Positions 35,109-43,184 of a stretch of DNA of 45,746 nucleotides are shown here, one piece after another; the stretch's first letter is position 1, and each line of letters begins with the position of its first letter. The position numbers and the translations under genes are program-made. The stretch comes from Acidobacteriota bacterium. GTDB lineage: Bacteria > Actinomycetota > Acidimicrobiia > Spongiisociales > UBA5794. The notes beneath the pieces are model-generated. The model was not told the origin of the DNA. It saw only the letters and a list, made by a program, of their open reading frames with translations, and did not search any database. The stretch covers positions 1-45,746 of the forward strand of contig JADFQA010000026.1 in NCBI GenBank assembly GCA_022562055.1, written 5' to 3'.

Positions 35109-35336
35109 TCAGTCGAGGTACCGCTCGCGGAATGTATCGAGAGTCACGGAATCGCCGTAAGGTTCGTTCTCGCGAACTCTGTGTTGATAGTCCTCAACGG
35201 CTTGTGCGAAGGAACTTGATGCGAGTCTCTGTGATCGGCGCAGAAAGTGCCATACCGCGCTGTTGGTCATGGTCGGTATCGAATAGTCGTACGAGGCCTT
35301 CATTTCGGGGGCTTTTCTCTGATGAGTTGTGTCCAT
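35109..35336 (-). CDS. Small protein, candidate antitoxin
   Basis: A 75 aa hydrophilic protein with a helix-rich middle (AVWHFLRRSQRLASSSFAQA) and an acidic end (TLDTFRERYLD). No known antitoxin family is recognised, but size, charge and position directly before the RelE-like gene suggest it. Its ATG shares one base with the stop of the DUF3467 gene (TAATG), so it is translationally coupled to it; a GGGAGG inside that gene lies 12 nt before the start. Confidence 0.45.
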   Translation of the reverse strand: MDTTHQRKAPEMKASYDYSIPTMTNSAVWHFLRRSQRLASSSFAQAVEDYQHRVRENEPYGDSVTLDTFRERYLD

Positions 35337-35680
35337 TATGGCGTGCCACCTCCCGGGGGATAGTCTGGCGTAGTGTCGGGCTGGGGCGTGATCTGGCCGA
35401 AGCGTTTTTCGTACGTATCTACATTGTCGGCAATCGCCCTGGCGATATTGAATATCACATTCGTCGGAATCTTGAGGCGGGCAACGAGCGGTGCCGTGAA
35501 CGTTTGTTGGGAATTGTCGTCAGAGGCATCAGGCAGGCCGACAACTACGAAGTCCAACGTAAATTCGTGCTCGGTATGCCACACGCCGAGCAGATTCGCG
35601 TAGTTGCCGACGACCATATCGTCGGAGACGATGATCCGCAGATTCCGCTGGTCCTCCGTAGGTTCGCTTTCCATACCCAT
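35336..35680 (-). CDS. DUF3467 family protein
   Basis: A 114 aa protein. YANLLGVWHTEHEFTLDFVV and ADNVDTYEKRFGQI are the two conserved parts of DUF3467, a small family of unknown role. I choose ATG 35680; GTG 35698 and ATG 35674 are also possible, none with a good ribosome site. It is the first gene of a three-gene operon with the antitoxin-like and toxin-like genes. It starts 33 nt downstream of the broken beta-helix gene on the same strand. Confidence 0.75.
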   Translation of the reverse strand: MGMESEPTEDQRNLRIIVSDDMVVGNYANLLGVWHTEHEFTLDFVVVGLPDASDDNSQQTFTAPLVARLKIPTNVIFNIARAIADNVDTYEKRFGQITPQPDTTPDYPPGGGTP

Positions 35681-35713
35681 ACCGTAGGGGAACAACACTG
35701 TTGTAGTTGTCCA

Positions 35714-37207
35714 TTAAGCGTTTGTCCGCTGGGATAGATGTTCGCAGACCTTCCAACTGTCGAATCTGGGCTGCGGGGATTCGATGGCGCCCATCGTGGG
35801 GGTTGTTGTTGAGCGGAACATGCCGATTACGTCCTTTGCGACGTCGGCCAACGCTTGGGCCGCACCGAGGGTGGGGCTTCTGGTGGTGGGCTTGTATTTT
35901 GCAATTGCACTTGTGAGGCCGGTGATACCGCCGGTCGTCGGATCGACAACCACGGTTGCCAGTGCGCCCGAGCTGACAACGACATCGCCAGCCTGCGGGA
36001 ACATCGGAACGCCCGGCCCGGCGCTTCCAGCGTTGCGGAACAGACCTGCCCACAGTTGCGGGCCGAAGGTGATGGTTGCTGCGCCGCCGTCGTTGCGGGC
36101 GTATTGAGGGTTGCCGCCCGTCCCGATGATCAGGTTGCTCGAAATGTCGATGTTGTTATTGCCGCTCGAACCGCCCGAGGCATTGTTGCCGTTTTGGAGG
36201 CGGAAGATGGCAAACGTCGACTGGGTGACGATCGTGTTGTTGTACACCGTGGCCCCGTTCACGCCGCGAATCTCAATTGCCGAATCGTCAAAGTCGACAA
36301 TGATGTTGTTGCGCGAAATCTGGTCGACACCCTCCCACTGCGGGTACGCCGGGTTCCAGAACGAAGCCCCCGTGTTACCTCCGAGCTGCAGCGGAGCGTT
36401 GGCGCGGATCCCCCTGATGAGGCTGCTGTCGGTGAGGATGTTCGACGACCCGCCCTTGAAGAAGATGCCGTGGCTGCCAGCGGCATTGTCGTGGATGTCG
36501 CTACCGATCACCACTGCGCCGTCAACACCGACACCGTCGATGATGGCGTTGCTAATCGCCTCGCTCACATCGTTGTCTTCAATACACACGGTCCCCACGC
36601 CCGCACCCGTGCCGTCTTGATCTTGATGGCAGCACCGGGGCCGGGGGCGAGGTCGTGGATGGTGTTGTTCGCAATGTAGATCTGACGGATGTCCTCCGAC
36701 TCGGGTGCAATATGGAGGTTGTTGCCGCCGCCGTTGCTGATGTCGATACCGGTGAGGGAGATGTAGGAACCGCTGATGCGAAACTCGCCCGAGCCTCCAT
36801 GTCGAGGACGGGTGACGCCCCCGCATCCGCGACGACCCGGATCCAGTTGGTCGGTGTCCCGGACGTGGCGTAGCGGCGTCACGCCGTTGGGCGCACGGAT
36901 ACACGCCCCGACAGGCGACGGGGGAACCACCGGCGACAGGCTCAACGCTCGCGCCAGGAACGAAGCCATCTGGTCGCGTCTCACCTCGTCATCGGGGCAG
37001 TACTGTCGTTGGTTGGTGGATTGCAGCCCTTCGTGATCCCGGCTTCCCTGATGGCCTCAATGTTGCCCTCGTGGATGTTGCCGTCATCGTCAACAGACGA
37101 CCCTCCCGGCGGCACCCCGCAGACGCCGCAGTCGTCGAAACGACAGTCACCAACACAACAATTGCAAGCGGGGCAGACACCCAGCCCCGGTTTCGAATCG
37201 AACGCAT
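35714..37207 (-). pseudogene. Secreted right-handed beta-helix protein with SLH-like cassette, multiply frameshifted
   Basis: Signal peptide MRSIRNRG...TTAASA is followed, across frames, by one SLH-like cassette (EAGITKGCNPPTND / QYCPDDEV / RRDQMASFLARALSL), then YATSGTPTNWIRVVADAG, ISGSYISLTGIDISNGG and a long parallel beta-helix repeat region (NNTI, NNIIVDF, SSNLIIG) ending VIGMFRSTTT. Reading this continuous protein needs frame changes near 37095-37150, 37005, 36873, 36790 and 36617. Several fit loss of one base in a short homopolymer. The last about 900 bp are intact. It is either a decaying gene or a patch of poor sequence. The protein would have been exported; family members bind or cleave polysaccharides. 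Confidence 0.8.
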
Positions 37208-37327
37208 GAGTCAGTATGGCAGCGACAAGTGACTACTCACGGTGTCATTTGTGTAAGAGGCTGTCAGGGTACGAGGGCCAACGATCCGTCTCGTCTCTAT
37301 AAGAACTCCCGACTATTTGCAAGTGTG

Positions 37328-37340
37328 TATACTATGCGCA
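37328..37340 (+). promoter_or_regulatory. -10 box placing vapB as a likely leaderless transcript
   Basis: TATACT (37328-37333) is a near-perfect -10 hexamer, and the A of ATG 37340 is 7 nt after it, the normal start-point distance. No ribosome site precedes the ATG. Leaderless mRNAs are common in actinobacteria, and this would put the operator over the promoter for autorepression. Confidence 0.45.
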
Positions 37341-37567
37341 TGGCAAGAATTAATGTGTATCTTCCCGATGATCTCGCGTTGAAAGTGAAGGCGGCGGACT
37401 TGAACGTCTCAAGGCTTGCCCAAGAGGCGCTGCGCAGCGCCCTGGCAGCTAGCCGTGTGGACGACTGGCTCGACGATGTCGGCTCGCTGGGGTCCCTCGG
37501 CATCGATCCCGCCCTTGTTGTTTCCGCTGTTACTGCAGCGAAAGATGAGCTTGACGGTCGTGGCTAA
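37340..37567 (+). CDS. vapB: Type II antitoxin, VapB-like (ribbon-helix-helix)
   Basis: A 75 aa protein. The N-terminal MARINVYLPDDLALKVKAAD is a ribbon-helix-helix DNA-binding start, followed by a helix (SRLAQEALRSAL) and a flexible C-terminus that would wrap the toxin. The frame is open earlier, but ATG 37340 (or 37334) begins the domain and follows a -10 box directly. The 3' end overlaps vapC by 23 nt. Confidence 0.85.
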   Translation: MARINVYLPDDLALKVKAADLNVSRLAQEALRSALAASRVDDWLDDVGSLGSLGIDPALVVSAVTAAKDELDGRG

Positions 37568-37958
37568 GCAGACAATCGTTGATGCCTCGTCGATGGTCGA
37601 CATCCTTGTTGGGTCGCTGTCTGCTTCCGCTGTGCGAGACCGGCTACAAGGCTGCGAACTTCACGCACCGGCGCACTTCGACGCTGAAGTGCTCTCCGCC
37701 CTCGGACGTCTGCACCGCGCGGGGCACCTCACTGCGCAACAGGCGGAGGCTCGAGTCGAATACGCGGCTAACGCACCGATCGAACGTCACCCCCTCGCCC
37801 CACTGCTCGCGGGAGCCTGGAAGCTGCGTCACAATCTACGATTGGTCGATGCCCTCTACGTCGAGCTTGCCAACACTCTTAACGCTCCAGTCGTAACGAC
37901 GGACGCCGGGCTGGCAGCGGCATCTCAAATCGCCGAGTATGTCTCTGGCGATGCGTAG
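37545..37958 (+). CDS. vapC: Type II toxin, VapC PIN-domain ribonuclease
   Basis: A 137 aa PIN domain with the four acidic metal residues in place: Asp13 (IVDASSMVDIL), Glu48 (HFDAEVLSAL), Asp102 (RLVDALYVELA) and Asp120 (VTTDAGLA). Known members cleave tRNA or rRNA when freed from VapB. ATG 37545 lies inside the end of vapB; GTG 37560 is an alternative. It appears intact. Confidence 0.9.
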   Translation: MSLTVVAKQTIVDASSMVDILVGSLSASAVRDRLQGCELHAPAHFDAEVLSALGRLHRAGHLTAQQAEARVEYAANAPIERHPLAPLLAGAWKLRHNLRLVDALYVELANTLNAPVVTTDAGLAAASQIAEYVSGDA

Positions 37959-38119
37959 ATAACGTCGTGTCTCAGGAGTCGAGCACAGCGGTGGGTACCC
38001 CGACGCTCCTACCAGCTAGTCGAGCGGGACCGCAAGGCGCCCCGGGATACAGAAACTCAAGTCCGTGTCGAACACGCTCATGCGAATCTTCGTCTATGTC
38101 TTTCGTCGTCCCGAGTAAC

Positions 38120-38168
38120 GTCTGGCGCTTTGTGAGATCGGATGCGGTGGTCGTGGTTAGCGCCAGAA
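38120..38168. repeat. Hairpin element, copy C
   Basis: Begins (G)TCTGGCG and ends CGCCAGAA over 49 nt, with the centre GATGCGGTGG matching copy B (TATACGGTGG). The 3' flank AATCCATT also matches copy B (AATCCAATT). It lies 11 nt downstream of the stop of the minus-strand TadE-like gene. Confidence 0.7.
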
Positions 38169-38179
38169 TCCATTGGGGG

Positions 38180-38602
38180 TTAGCCGCGGGCGGGGGAGGC
38201 GCAGGCGGTGGCGGACACTTGCAACGAGCCGGCGCCAAAGAGGCCAAGCAGTGCGGAGGAGTATTCCTGGGCGACGTCCACGCAGATGGTGTCGGGGGAT
38301 ACAAGCGCCGCGGTGATTACCCGGTTGGGACGTGGCCGAGCGGCGTTCCCGGCTGCCACCGCTGACGGGACTGCAACATCCGGCGCCAGATCCACCGAAC
38401 CGGACCGCAACGTCGCCAGGTCGATCGTGGCTGCCCCTGCCTCGGCGGCTGCTTCGGCGACAAAGTTGGTTTCACGCCACAGCGACGCCCAAGACGACAG
38501 CTCGAACACCAATCCGACCATCAACAGCCCGACCATCATGAGACCAATCGTTGCCGGTAGTGCGGTCCCACGTTCGTCACGAAGCGCACGGTTACGGCGC
38601 AT
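38180..38602 (-). CDS. TadE/TadG-like pseudopilin, last gene of the tad operon
   Basis: A 140 aa protein starting MRRNRALRDERGTALPATIG and continuing into one hydrophobic helix (LMMVGLLMVGLVFELSSWA), the TadE-like pattern. The rest is an Ala/Ser-rich domain with a possible disulfide (TICVDV ... SATAC). It overlaps the preceding TadE-like gene by 11 nt. It is probably a minor subunit of the pilus. ATG 38602 is chosen because the long upstream frame is not protein-like. Confidence 0.75.
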   Translation of the reverse strand: MRRNRALRDERGTALPATIGLMMVGLLMVGLVFELSSWASLWRETNFVAEAAAEAGAATIDLATLRSGSVDLAPDVAVPSAVAAGNAARPRPNRVITAALVSPDTICVDVAQEYSSALLGLFGAGSLQVSATACASPARG

Positions 38603-38960
38603 AAGCAGTACTCCCGAATGGGCTGGCCGCCACCGTGGCCCGCCCGACAACTGTGTACATGATCGCGTCGCCGAGGATCGCAACGACGGGCACGTCGATC
38701 GACACCACCACGTCTGTGCCTGCGGCCGTGGTCTTGAGCGTGATCGTTGCCCCGGGTGCCGCATCGGCGGCAGCCTGCCTCGCGGCGGTTTCGTCGCCTG
38801 TACGGACCGCAATCGTCGCAGCGTTGAACGCCGCTTCGGCGGCCCTATCTCCGGCAGCCGACACGCTCGTGATGGCAAGCAACAACTGGATCACAACCAC
38901 CACGATGAGCGAGCCAACAATCAGCGTTTCGATCAGCGTCGTTCCCCGCTCGCCGGTCAT
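38592..38960 (-). CDS. TadE-like pseudopilin
   Basis: A 122 aa protein. ERGTTLIETLIVGSLIVVVV is the typical TadE/prepilin-like start, with Gly and Glu at the processing-site positions and one membrane helix; the remainder is Ala/Thr-rich and exported. The start overlaps the stop of the previous gene (ATGA) and its end overlaps the next start, so all three TadE-like genes are coupled. Confidence 0.78.
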   Translation of the reverse strand: MTGERGTTLIETLIVGSLIVVVVIQLLLAITSVSAAGDRAAEAAFNAATIAVRTGDETAARQAAADAAPGATITLKTTAAGTDVVVSIDVPVVAILGDAIMYTVVGRATVAASPFGSTAYAP

Positions 38961-39286
38961 GGCTCCACAACCAGCGGCGCCGAGGCTTCAACGACAACCG
39001 TGATAGCGGAAAACAGTGGGCCCGGTGGCGACCACAAATACACAACCCTGACCACTGCCGTGTCTCGTGTGCGCGATATCACTGTCGACTGAATAGTGGC
39101 TCCCGGTGCGGTGGCTTTGATTGCCGCATCGGCGTATGCGCTGAGGTCCGAGTCTGACGCTCCCACCAACGCCGCCCGGCGTGCGGTTGCGTCTACCGCT
39201 GTGGACGCGGCGTTGCGTGCGACTGCAAAAAACGCCACGTTGACAAGCAGCAGCAAGAACAAGAAGAACAGCGCCATTGCCGCCAT
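38957..39286 (-). CDS. TadE-like pseudopilin with no obvious start codon for its full domain
   Basis: The membrane helix MALFFLFLLLLVNVAFFAVA and following Ala-rich domain match TadE proteins. In-frame sequence upstream (GDEDGNAIIEGMAAM) looks like the conserved N-terminus, yet between the upstream TAG (39356-39358) and ATG 39286 there is no ATG, GTG or TTG. ATG 39286 has GAGGGG directly adjacent, and ATG 39277 has it 9 nt away. The full-length form would need a non-standard start (ATT at 39298) or readthrough of the UAG. At least 109 aa. Confidence 0.7.
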   Translation of the reverse strand: MAAMALFFLFLLLLVNVAFFAVARNAASTAVDATARRAALVGASDSDLSAYADAAIKATAPGATIQSTVISRTRDTAVVRVVYLWSPPGPLFSAITVVVEASAPLVVEP

Positions 39287-39355
39287 CCCCTCGATAATCG
39301 CGTTGCCATCTTCGTCTCCGAGAGACGCCCGGTGGTTACGAGAAACTGCTCTCTC

Positions 39356-39556
39356 CTAGGAAAAGAAGCCGGTGAGCTGGCCGACCACGTTGCCCCACAC
39401 GTCACCCGCTGTCGTACGCACCTGGGGCAGCAGCAGTGCAATGACGAGCACCGCAATGGTCGCAAGCCCGAGCCACTCGACGGTGGTCGATCCTCTTTGA
39501 TGCGTGAGCGTTTCCGTCTCGGTCATGTCTTGGTCGGGCGTGTCTTGGTTTGGCAT
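39356..39556 (-). CDS. Flp-like type IVb pilin
   Basis: A 66 aa protein with a short leader, then QRGSTTVEWLGLATIAVLVI: the prepilin-type site has Gly before the mature part and Glu at about +5, followed by a hydrophobic helix, as in Flp pilins. A strong AAAGGAG precedes ATG 39556, which suggests high expression as expected of a major pilin. It lies between tadC and the TadE-like genes and is in the same frame as the next one. Confidence 0.78.
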   Translation of the reverse strand: MPNQDTPDQDMTETETLTHQRGSTTVEWLGLATIAVLVIALLLPQVRTTAGDVWGNVVGQLTGFFS

Positions 39557-39569
39557 GTTGTCTCCTTTT

Positions 39570-40388
39570 CTAAGGGTTTCCTGCGAGTTGTTGTAAAGAT
39601 GTCAGCGTCGGGTATATGAGAAAGAGGAGGGTCACCGGGACCATCAACGCAAGGATCGGTGCGTACATCGCAAGTGCCTTCTTGCCTCCCTCCGATGTCA
39701 GCGACCGCTGCAATTCGGCGCGAAAGTCGCGGGCGAGTTCGTTAAGCGCCTCGCTGAGTCGGCCACCCGACTGATGGGCATGCCCGAGCAGTGAGTAGAG
39801 CCGTGACGACGCCGGGTTCACGGCGCTCTTTGCCGCAGCGTATAACGCTTCGGTGAGCGGGGCACCGCTGCTGTACTCGACGAATGCTTCACCTAGCTCG
39901 TCGGTCACGACACCGCGTGAGTTGGTGACCAAATCGTCGATTGCTGACGACAGGGACGCACCTGACAACACTGACAGCGCCAAAGCGTCGCTCACCGCCG
40001 GCAGCTCATGGATGGCCTGCCTCGAGCGACGCTCCGCTCGCGAAGTCATCCACATCCGCAGACCTAACAGACCGCTGAACGCACCGAGAATCACCAGCGC
40101 AGGTGTAGAGGCCTGTGGGTCCGCCAAGAACAGATCCCCTTGTCCGAGCAGGACGCCAATCGTTGCGCCTGCGATCCCGGCTGTCAGCCACCGCAGATGA
40201 AGGTCTTCCTTCGACCATGTGAGTCCCGCGTTGCGCGCTGCGGGCGGAGCGGTTGTGACCGGTGTCTGGCTGACGGTGCGGGTCAGCAGATGAGGGCCGA
40301 TTCTGTCACCGAGCGAGCGGACCGCAGATGGGCTGACGACCGTGTACGCAGCCCACCCAGCAACAACAGCGACGAATAGCCTCATCAT
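39570..40388 (-). CDS. tadC: TadC-like pilus assembly membrane protein (T2SSF family)
   Basis: Platform protein of the Tad pilus machine. It has the type II secretion F-domain with IHELPAVSDALALSVLSGAS, HAHQSGGRLSEALNELARDF and SEGGKKALAMYAPILALMVP, and four membrane helices. The start MMRLFVAVVAG at 40388 overlaps the tadB stop (ATGA). 272 aa. The stop is immediately followed by the Flp-like pilin's ribosome site. Confidence 0.88.
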   Translation of the reverse strand: MMRLFVAVVAGWAAYTVVSPSAVRSLGDRIGPHLLTRTVSQTPVTTAPPAARNAGLTWSKEDLHLRWLTAGIAGATIGVLLGQGDLFLADPQASTPALVILGAFSGLLGLRMWMTSRAERRSRQAIHELPAVSDALALSVLSGASLSSAIDDLVTNSRGVVTDELGEAFVEYSSGAPLTEALYAAAKSAVNPASSRLYSLLGHAHQSGGRLSEALNELARDFRAELQRSLTSEGGKKALAMYAPILALMVPVTLLFLIYPTLTSLQQLAGNP

Positions 40389-41188
40389 TGGAACAGCCTC
40401 GGTGGTCGTGACAATGTTGCCACCCGACGACCTATCGCATATCCACCCAAGGTGACGGCAAGGCCGATCGCGATGACGTTGGCGCCCTCTGCGGTTTTGT
40501 ATGCGTCCGCGGCGGCAGGGTTCGTCGAAATGGTGAGAGCGAGCAGCGCCCACGGTGCGACCAACGCCACCAGCGCGGTCATCCGCTGTTCTGTCAACGC
40601 GGCGTTGTGTGCGGCCCGGACTCGCAAGTCGTCGGCGACTGACATGCCGAGCGCGGCCACTATTTCGCCGACCCGTTGGCCCCCGACGCGTTGGGCCGTT
40701 GCCAGGGTCAACAAGATGTGGTCGGCGGTGGCGTCTGCGAGTTCGGTGCGCAACGTGGACAGGGCTCCGCTGAAGCCAAGCCCGTAGAACGTTTCCCTCT
40801 CAACAGCGGGGGCGTGTTTGGATAGCCGACCGTCGGACGCGTGCAACGCCGAGACGAAAGCATCGGGGAGCGGATCGCCTGACGCGAGGCGTCCTCGGAG
40901 CAACGCAAGCACGTCGGGCCATTCTTGAGCCGTTGCGTGCGCTTCGACTTGGGGTGCGGCCTGGGCGCGGGCGAGTGGGACCAACATTACGAGGATCGCA
41001 ATCGAGATGGCAGCGGCGGGGACCTGGAGTATGCCGAGGGTGGGGAGGAAGGTCAGCACTCCGAAGATGCCCGCCGCCACCAAGGCGCGGGGATCGAGCG
41101 ACAGTTTGGGAGTCCACAGGCGGATGTCGGGTCGAGCGACGAGCGCCCACGCCGAAAACCCAGCGAGGATTGCGGCGACACCCCTCAC
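40385..41188 (-). CDS. tadB: TadB-like pilus assembly membrane protein (T2SSF family)
   Basis: Second platform protein. It has the typical VLALLRGRLASGDPLPDAF, QRVGGQRVGEIVAALGMSVADD and TEQRMTALVALVAPW with flanking membrane helices. GTG 41188 overlaps the tadA stop, and its own stop overlaps tadC. 267 aa. TadB and TadC probably form the inner-membrane ring with TadA. Confidence 0.88.
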   Translation of the reverse strand: MRGVAAILAGFSAWALVARPDIRLWTPKLSLDPRALVAAGIFGVLTFLPTLGILQVPAAAISIAILVMLVPLARAQAAPQVEAHATAQEWPDVLALLRGRLASGDPLPDAFVSALHASDGRLSKHAPAVERETFYGLGFSGALSTLRTELADATADHILLTLATAQRVGGQRVGEIVAALGMSVADDLRVRAAHNAALTEQRMTALVALVAPWALLALTISTNPAAADAYKTAEGANVIAIGLAVTLGGYAIGRRVATLSRPPRLFQ

Positions 41189-42165
41189 GCCAGGATCCCC
41201 GTGTTCGAGTCGTCTGTTGAGCAGTACAGCATGCGACTTGTCCAGCGACCATCGGCCGGGGTCACCTCAATGAGTTCCTGGAGGATGCGTCTCGTCGGGG
41301 TCCGCTTGAGGAACACGACGTATCGCACAACAGAGGCCACAGTGCGCTCTGCAAACGCCACTGTGACATTCGACCCGGCGAGAATCGAGTACGACACCAT
41401 CTTCTCCAACGCGTCAACAGCAGAATTTGCGTGCAGTGTCGCGAGGCCCGCACAGCCGGTGTTCAGCGCCATCAACAGATCGAGTGCCTCAGGGCCACGC
41501 ACCTCCCCGACGACGATGCGGTCGGGTCGCTGTCGCAGGGCCTCACGCACCAGGTCGCGCAGGGTGATCTCCGCGCCACCGTCGAGACCGGCCTCGCGTG
41601 TTTGCATCTGGGTGATGTCTGGAAGATCGGACTGAATCTCGAAAACTTCCTCACAAGTGACGACTCGTCGGTCTGGCAGCACCTCCGATAGCAGGCAGTT
41701 CACAAGGGTCGTCTTTCCAGCACTGGGCGCGCCCGCAACGAGGATTGTCTCGTCATGGGTGATCGCGTCCGCGAGAAACTTGGCTACATGTTGGGGCATC
41801 GACCCTTTGTCAACGAGCGCCTGAAGATGGTTGACCCGCACCACGAACTTGCGGATCTGGATGTTGAGCCGGTCCGGGTGGGTCACTGGTGGGCCGGTGA
41901 TGTGCACCCGGGATCCGTCCTCAAGTTGCGCCGACACGATCGGATTAGCAAGGTCGAGCCGGCGACCTGTGCCGGCGAGTAGTTGGTCAGCAATACGTCG
42001 CACGTTGGCTGTAGTAGTGACAACTGGCAGCAGTTCTTTGCGGCCGTTGCGTACGACAAACGTGCGCGCTGAGCCGAGGATGATGATCTCCTCAACGTCA
42101 GGGTCGGCGAGGAGTGGGCCGACAAAGCCGAACCGGGCACTGTTGTCTGCAAGCGCAACAGTCAT
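41185..42165 (-). CDS. tadA: TadA/CpaF-type pilus assembly ATPase
   Basis: Cytosolic hexameric motor for Flp pilus extension. The P-loop is GAPSAGKTT (145-153), followed by the acidic CEEVFEIQSDLPDITQMQTR, the ALRQRPDRIVVGEVRGPEAL segment and the LATLHANSA histidine box. 326 aa, lacking the long N-terminal extension of CpaF. The start overlaps the tadZ-like stop by 4 nt (ATGA), and the stop overlaps tadB. Confidence 0.93.
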   Translation of the reverse strand: MTVALADNSARFGFVGPLLADPDVEEIIILGSARTFVVRNGRKELLPVVTTTANVRRIADQLLAGTGRRLDLANPIVSAQLEDGSRVHITGPPVTHPDRLNIQIRKFVVRVNHLQALVDKGSMPQHVAKFLADAITHDETILVAGAPSAGKTTLVNCLLSEVLPDRRVVTCEEVFEIQSDLPDITQMQTREAGLDGGAEITLRDLVREALRQRPDRIVVGEVRGPEALDLLMALNTGCAGLATLHANSAVDALEKMVSYSILAGSNVTVAFAERTVASVVRYVVFLKRTPTRRILQELIEVTPADGRWTSRMLYCSTDDSNTGILA

Positions 42166-43184
42166 TTCGGCACCACCGCGGTCAAAGCCTTGAGAAGGGA
42201 CCGGTGCGGTGGGCGGGCATGTCTCGCCGCGTAGCGGATTGCGGGATTGTCGGCGACGGTGGCTGTTGGAGTGAGTCCAGTCCACCGACGCACCGCGTCG
42301 GTGAGCTGGTCTTTGTCTCGACGCGGCACCCGGTTGAGGACGATCGTCGGTTGCGGACCAGACCAGGCCGCAATGAACTTGGCAACCCGTACGATGCCGA
42401 CCGCCGATGCGTCACACACGACAATTGCGTTGTCCGCCCGTTTCGTAATGGCCGCGATGGGGTTCGGTCCGGCGTCGACGATCACATGCTCGGTGATGAC
42501 CGCGACCCCTTCGAGCAGTGACGTTGCGCTGTCTGTTATGTACTCCTCGCTGGCAGCACCGACGATCACTCCGATGCCGCCGAAACGCTGCACACAAGAT
42601 GAAATGTCACCGTCCGCGTGGATAGCGTCGAGGGCGTCCTCGATGGTCGGCTCTGGTGAGAGGTTGAGCCGGACCGCAAGAACGGGGTCGGTGGCATCGG
42701 CGTCGACCAGAATTGTGTTTCGGTGTTTCGCGCTGATCGTTGCGGCACCGAGGGCGACTTCCGTGATACCCGGGGCGCCGCGAGGTCCCGTCACGACGGT
42801 AATTTGGGCCGTTGTCGTAGCTGCTGTAGTGGTCTCAGGGAGGGCTAGTCGCAGCCGGTGCAGCACGACTTCGGGCTCTTCGGTGTCCTTCATCACAATG
42901 TCGACACCCATTGAGGCGAGCTGGCCCGGCGCAACGGGGTCGTTTGCAGCGTGTATGCCGACTACAACAATCCCCCGTGCGGTCCACGAGCGCACGATCG
43001 ACGCCGAGAGCCACGGGGTTTCCGCCCCGACGACGATCGCGTCGATCTCGGTCTCGATGCCATATACATCGTCGGGCTGATACATTCGTGCCACGAGGCG
43101 GACCCGTGCAGTGTCGTGGGCAGATTGCACAAGGGCGGCTTCCCATTCACGCGCCGACAGGACCGTCGCGATCCGCGGGATCAT
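42162..43184 (-). CDS. TadZ/CpaE-like pilus localisation ATPase with a degenerate P-loop
   Basis: An N-terminal receiver-like domain (about 1-118) is followed by a MinD/ParA-like domain. The P-loop region reads GPRGAPGIT (133-141), with Ile140 where a lysine is expected, and there is no second lysine of the deviant Walker A. The later strand NTILVDADATDP and VIVDAGPNPIAA are preserved. It probably binds nucleotide weakly or not at all and acts as a polar anchor. 340 aa. Overlaps cpaB (stop) and tadA (start). Confidence 0.8.
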   Translation of the reverse strand: MIPRIATVLSAREWEAALVQSAHDTARVRLVARMYQPDDVYGIETEIDAIVVGAETPWLSASIVRSWTARGIVVVGIHAANDPVAPGQLASMGVDIVMKDTEEPEVVLHRLRLALPETTTAATTTAQITVVTGPRGAPGITEVALGAATISAKHRNTILVDADATDPVLAVRLNLSPEPTIEDALDAIHADGDISSCVQRFGGIGVIVGAASEEYITDSATSLLEGVAVITEHVIVDAGPNPIAAITKRADNAIVVCDASAVGIVRVAKFIAAWSGPQPTIVLNRVPRRDKDQLTDAVRRWTGLTPTATVADNPAIRYAARHARPPHRSLLKALTAVVPK

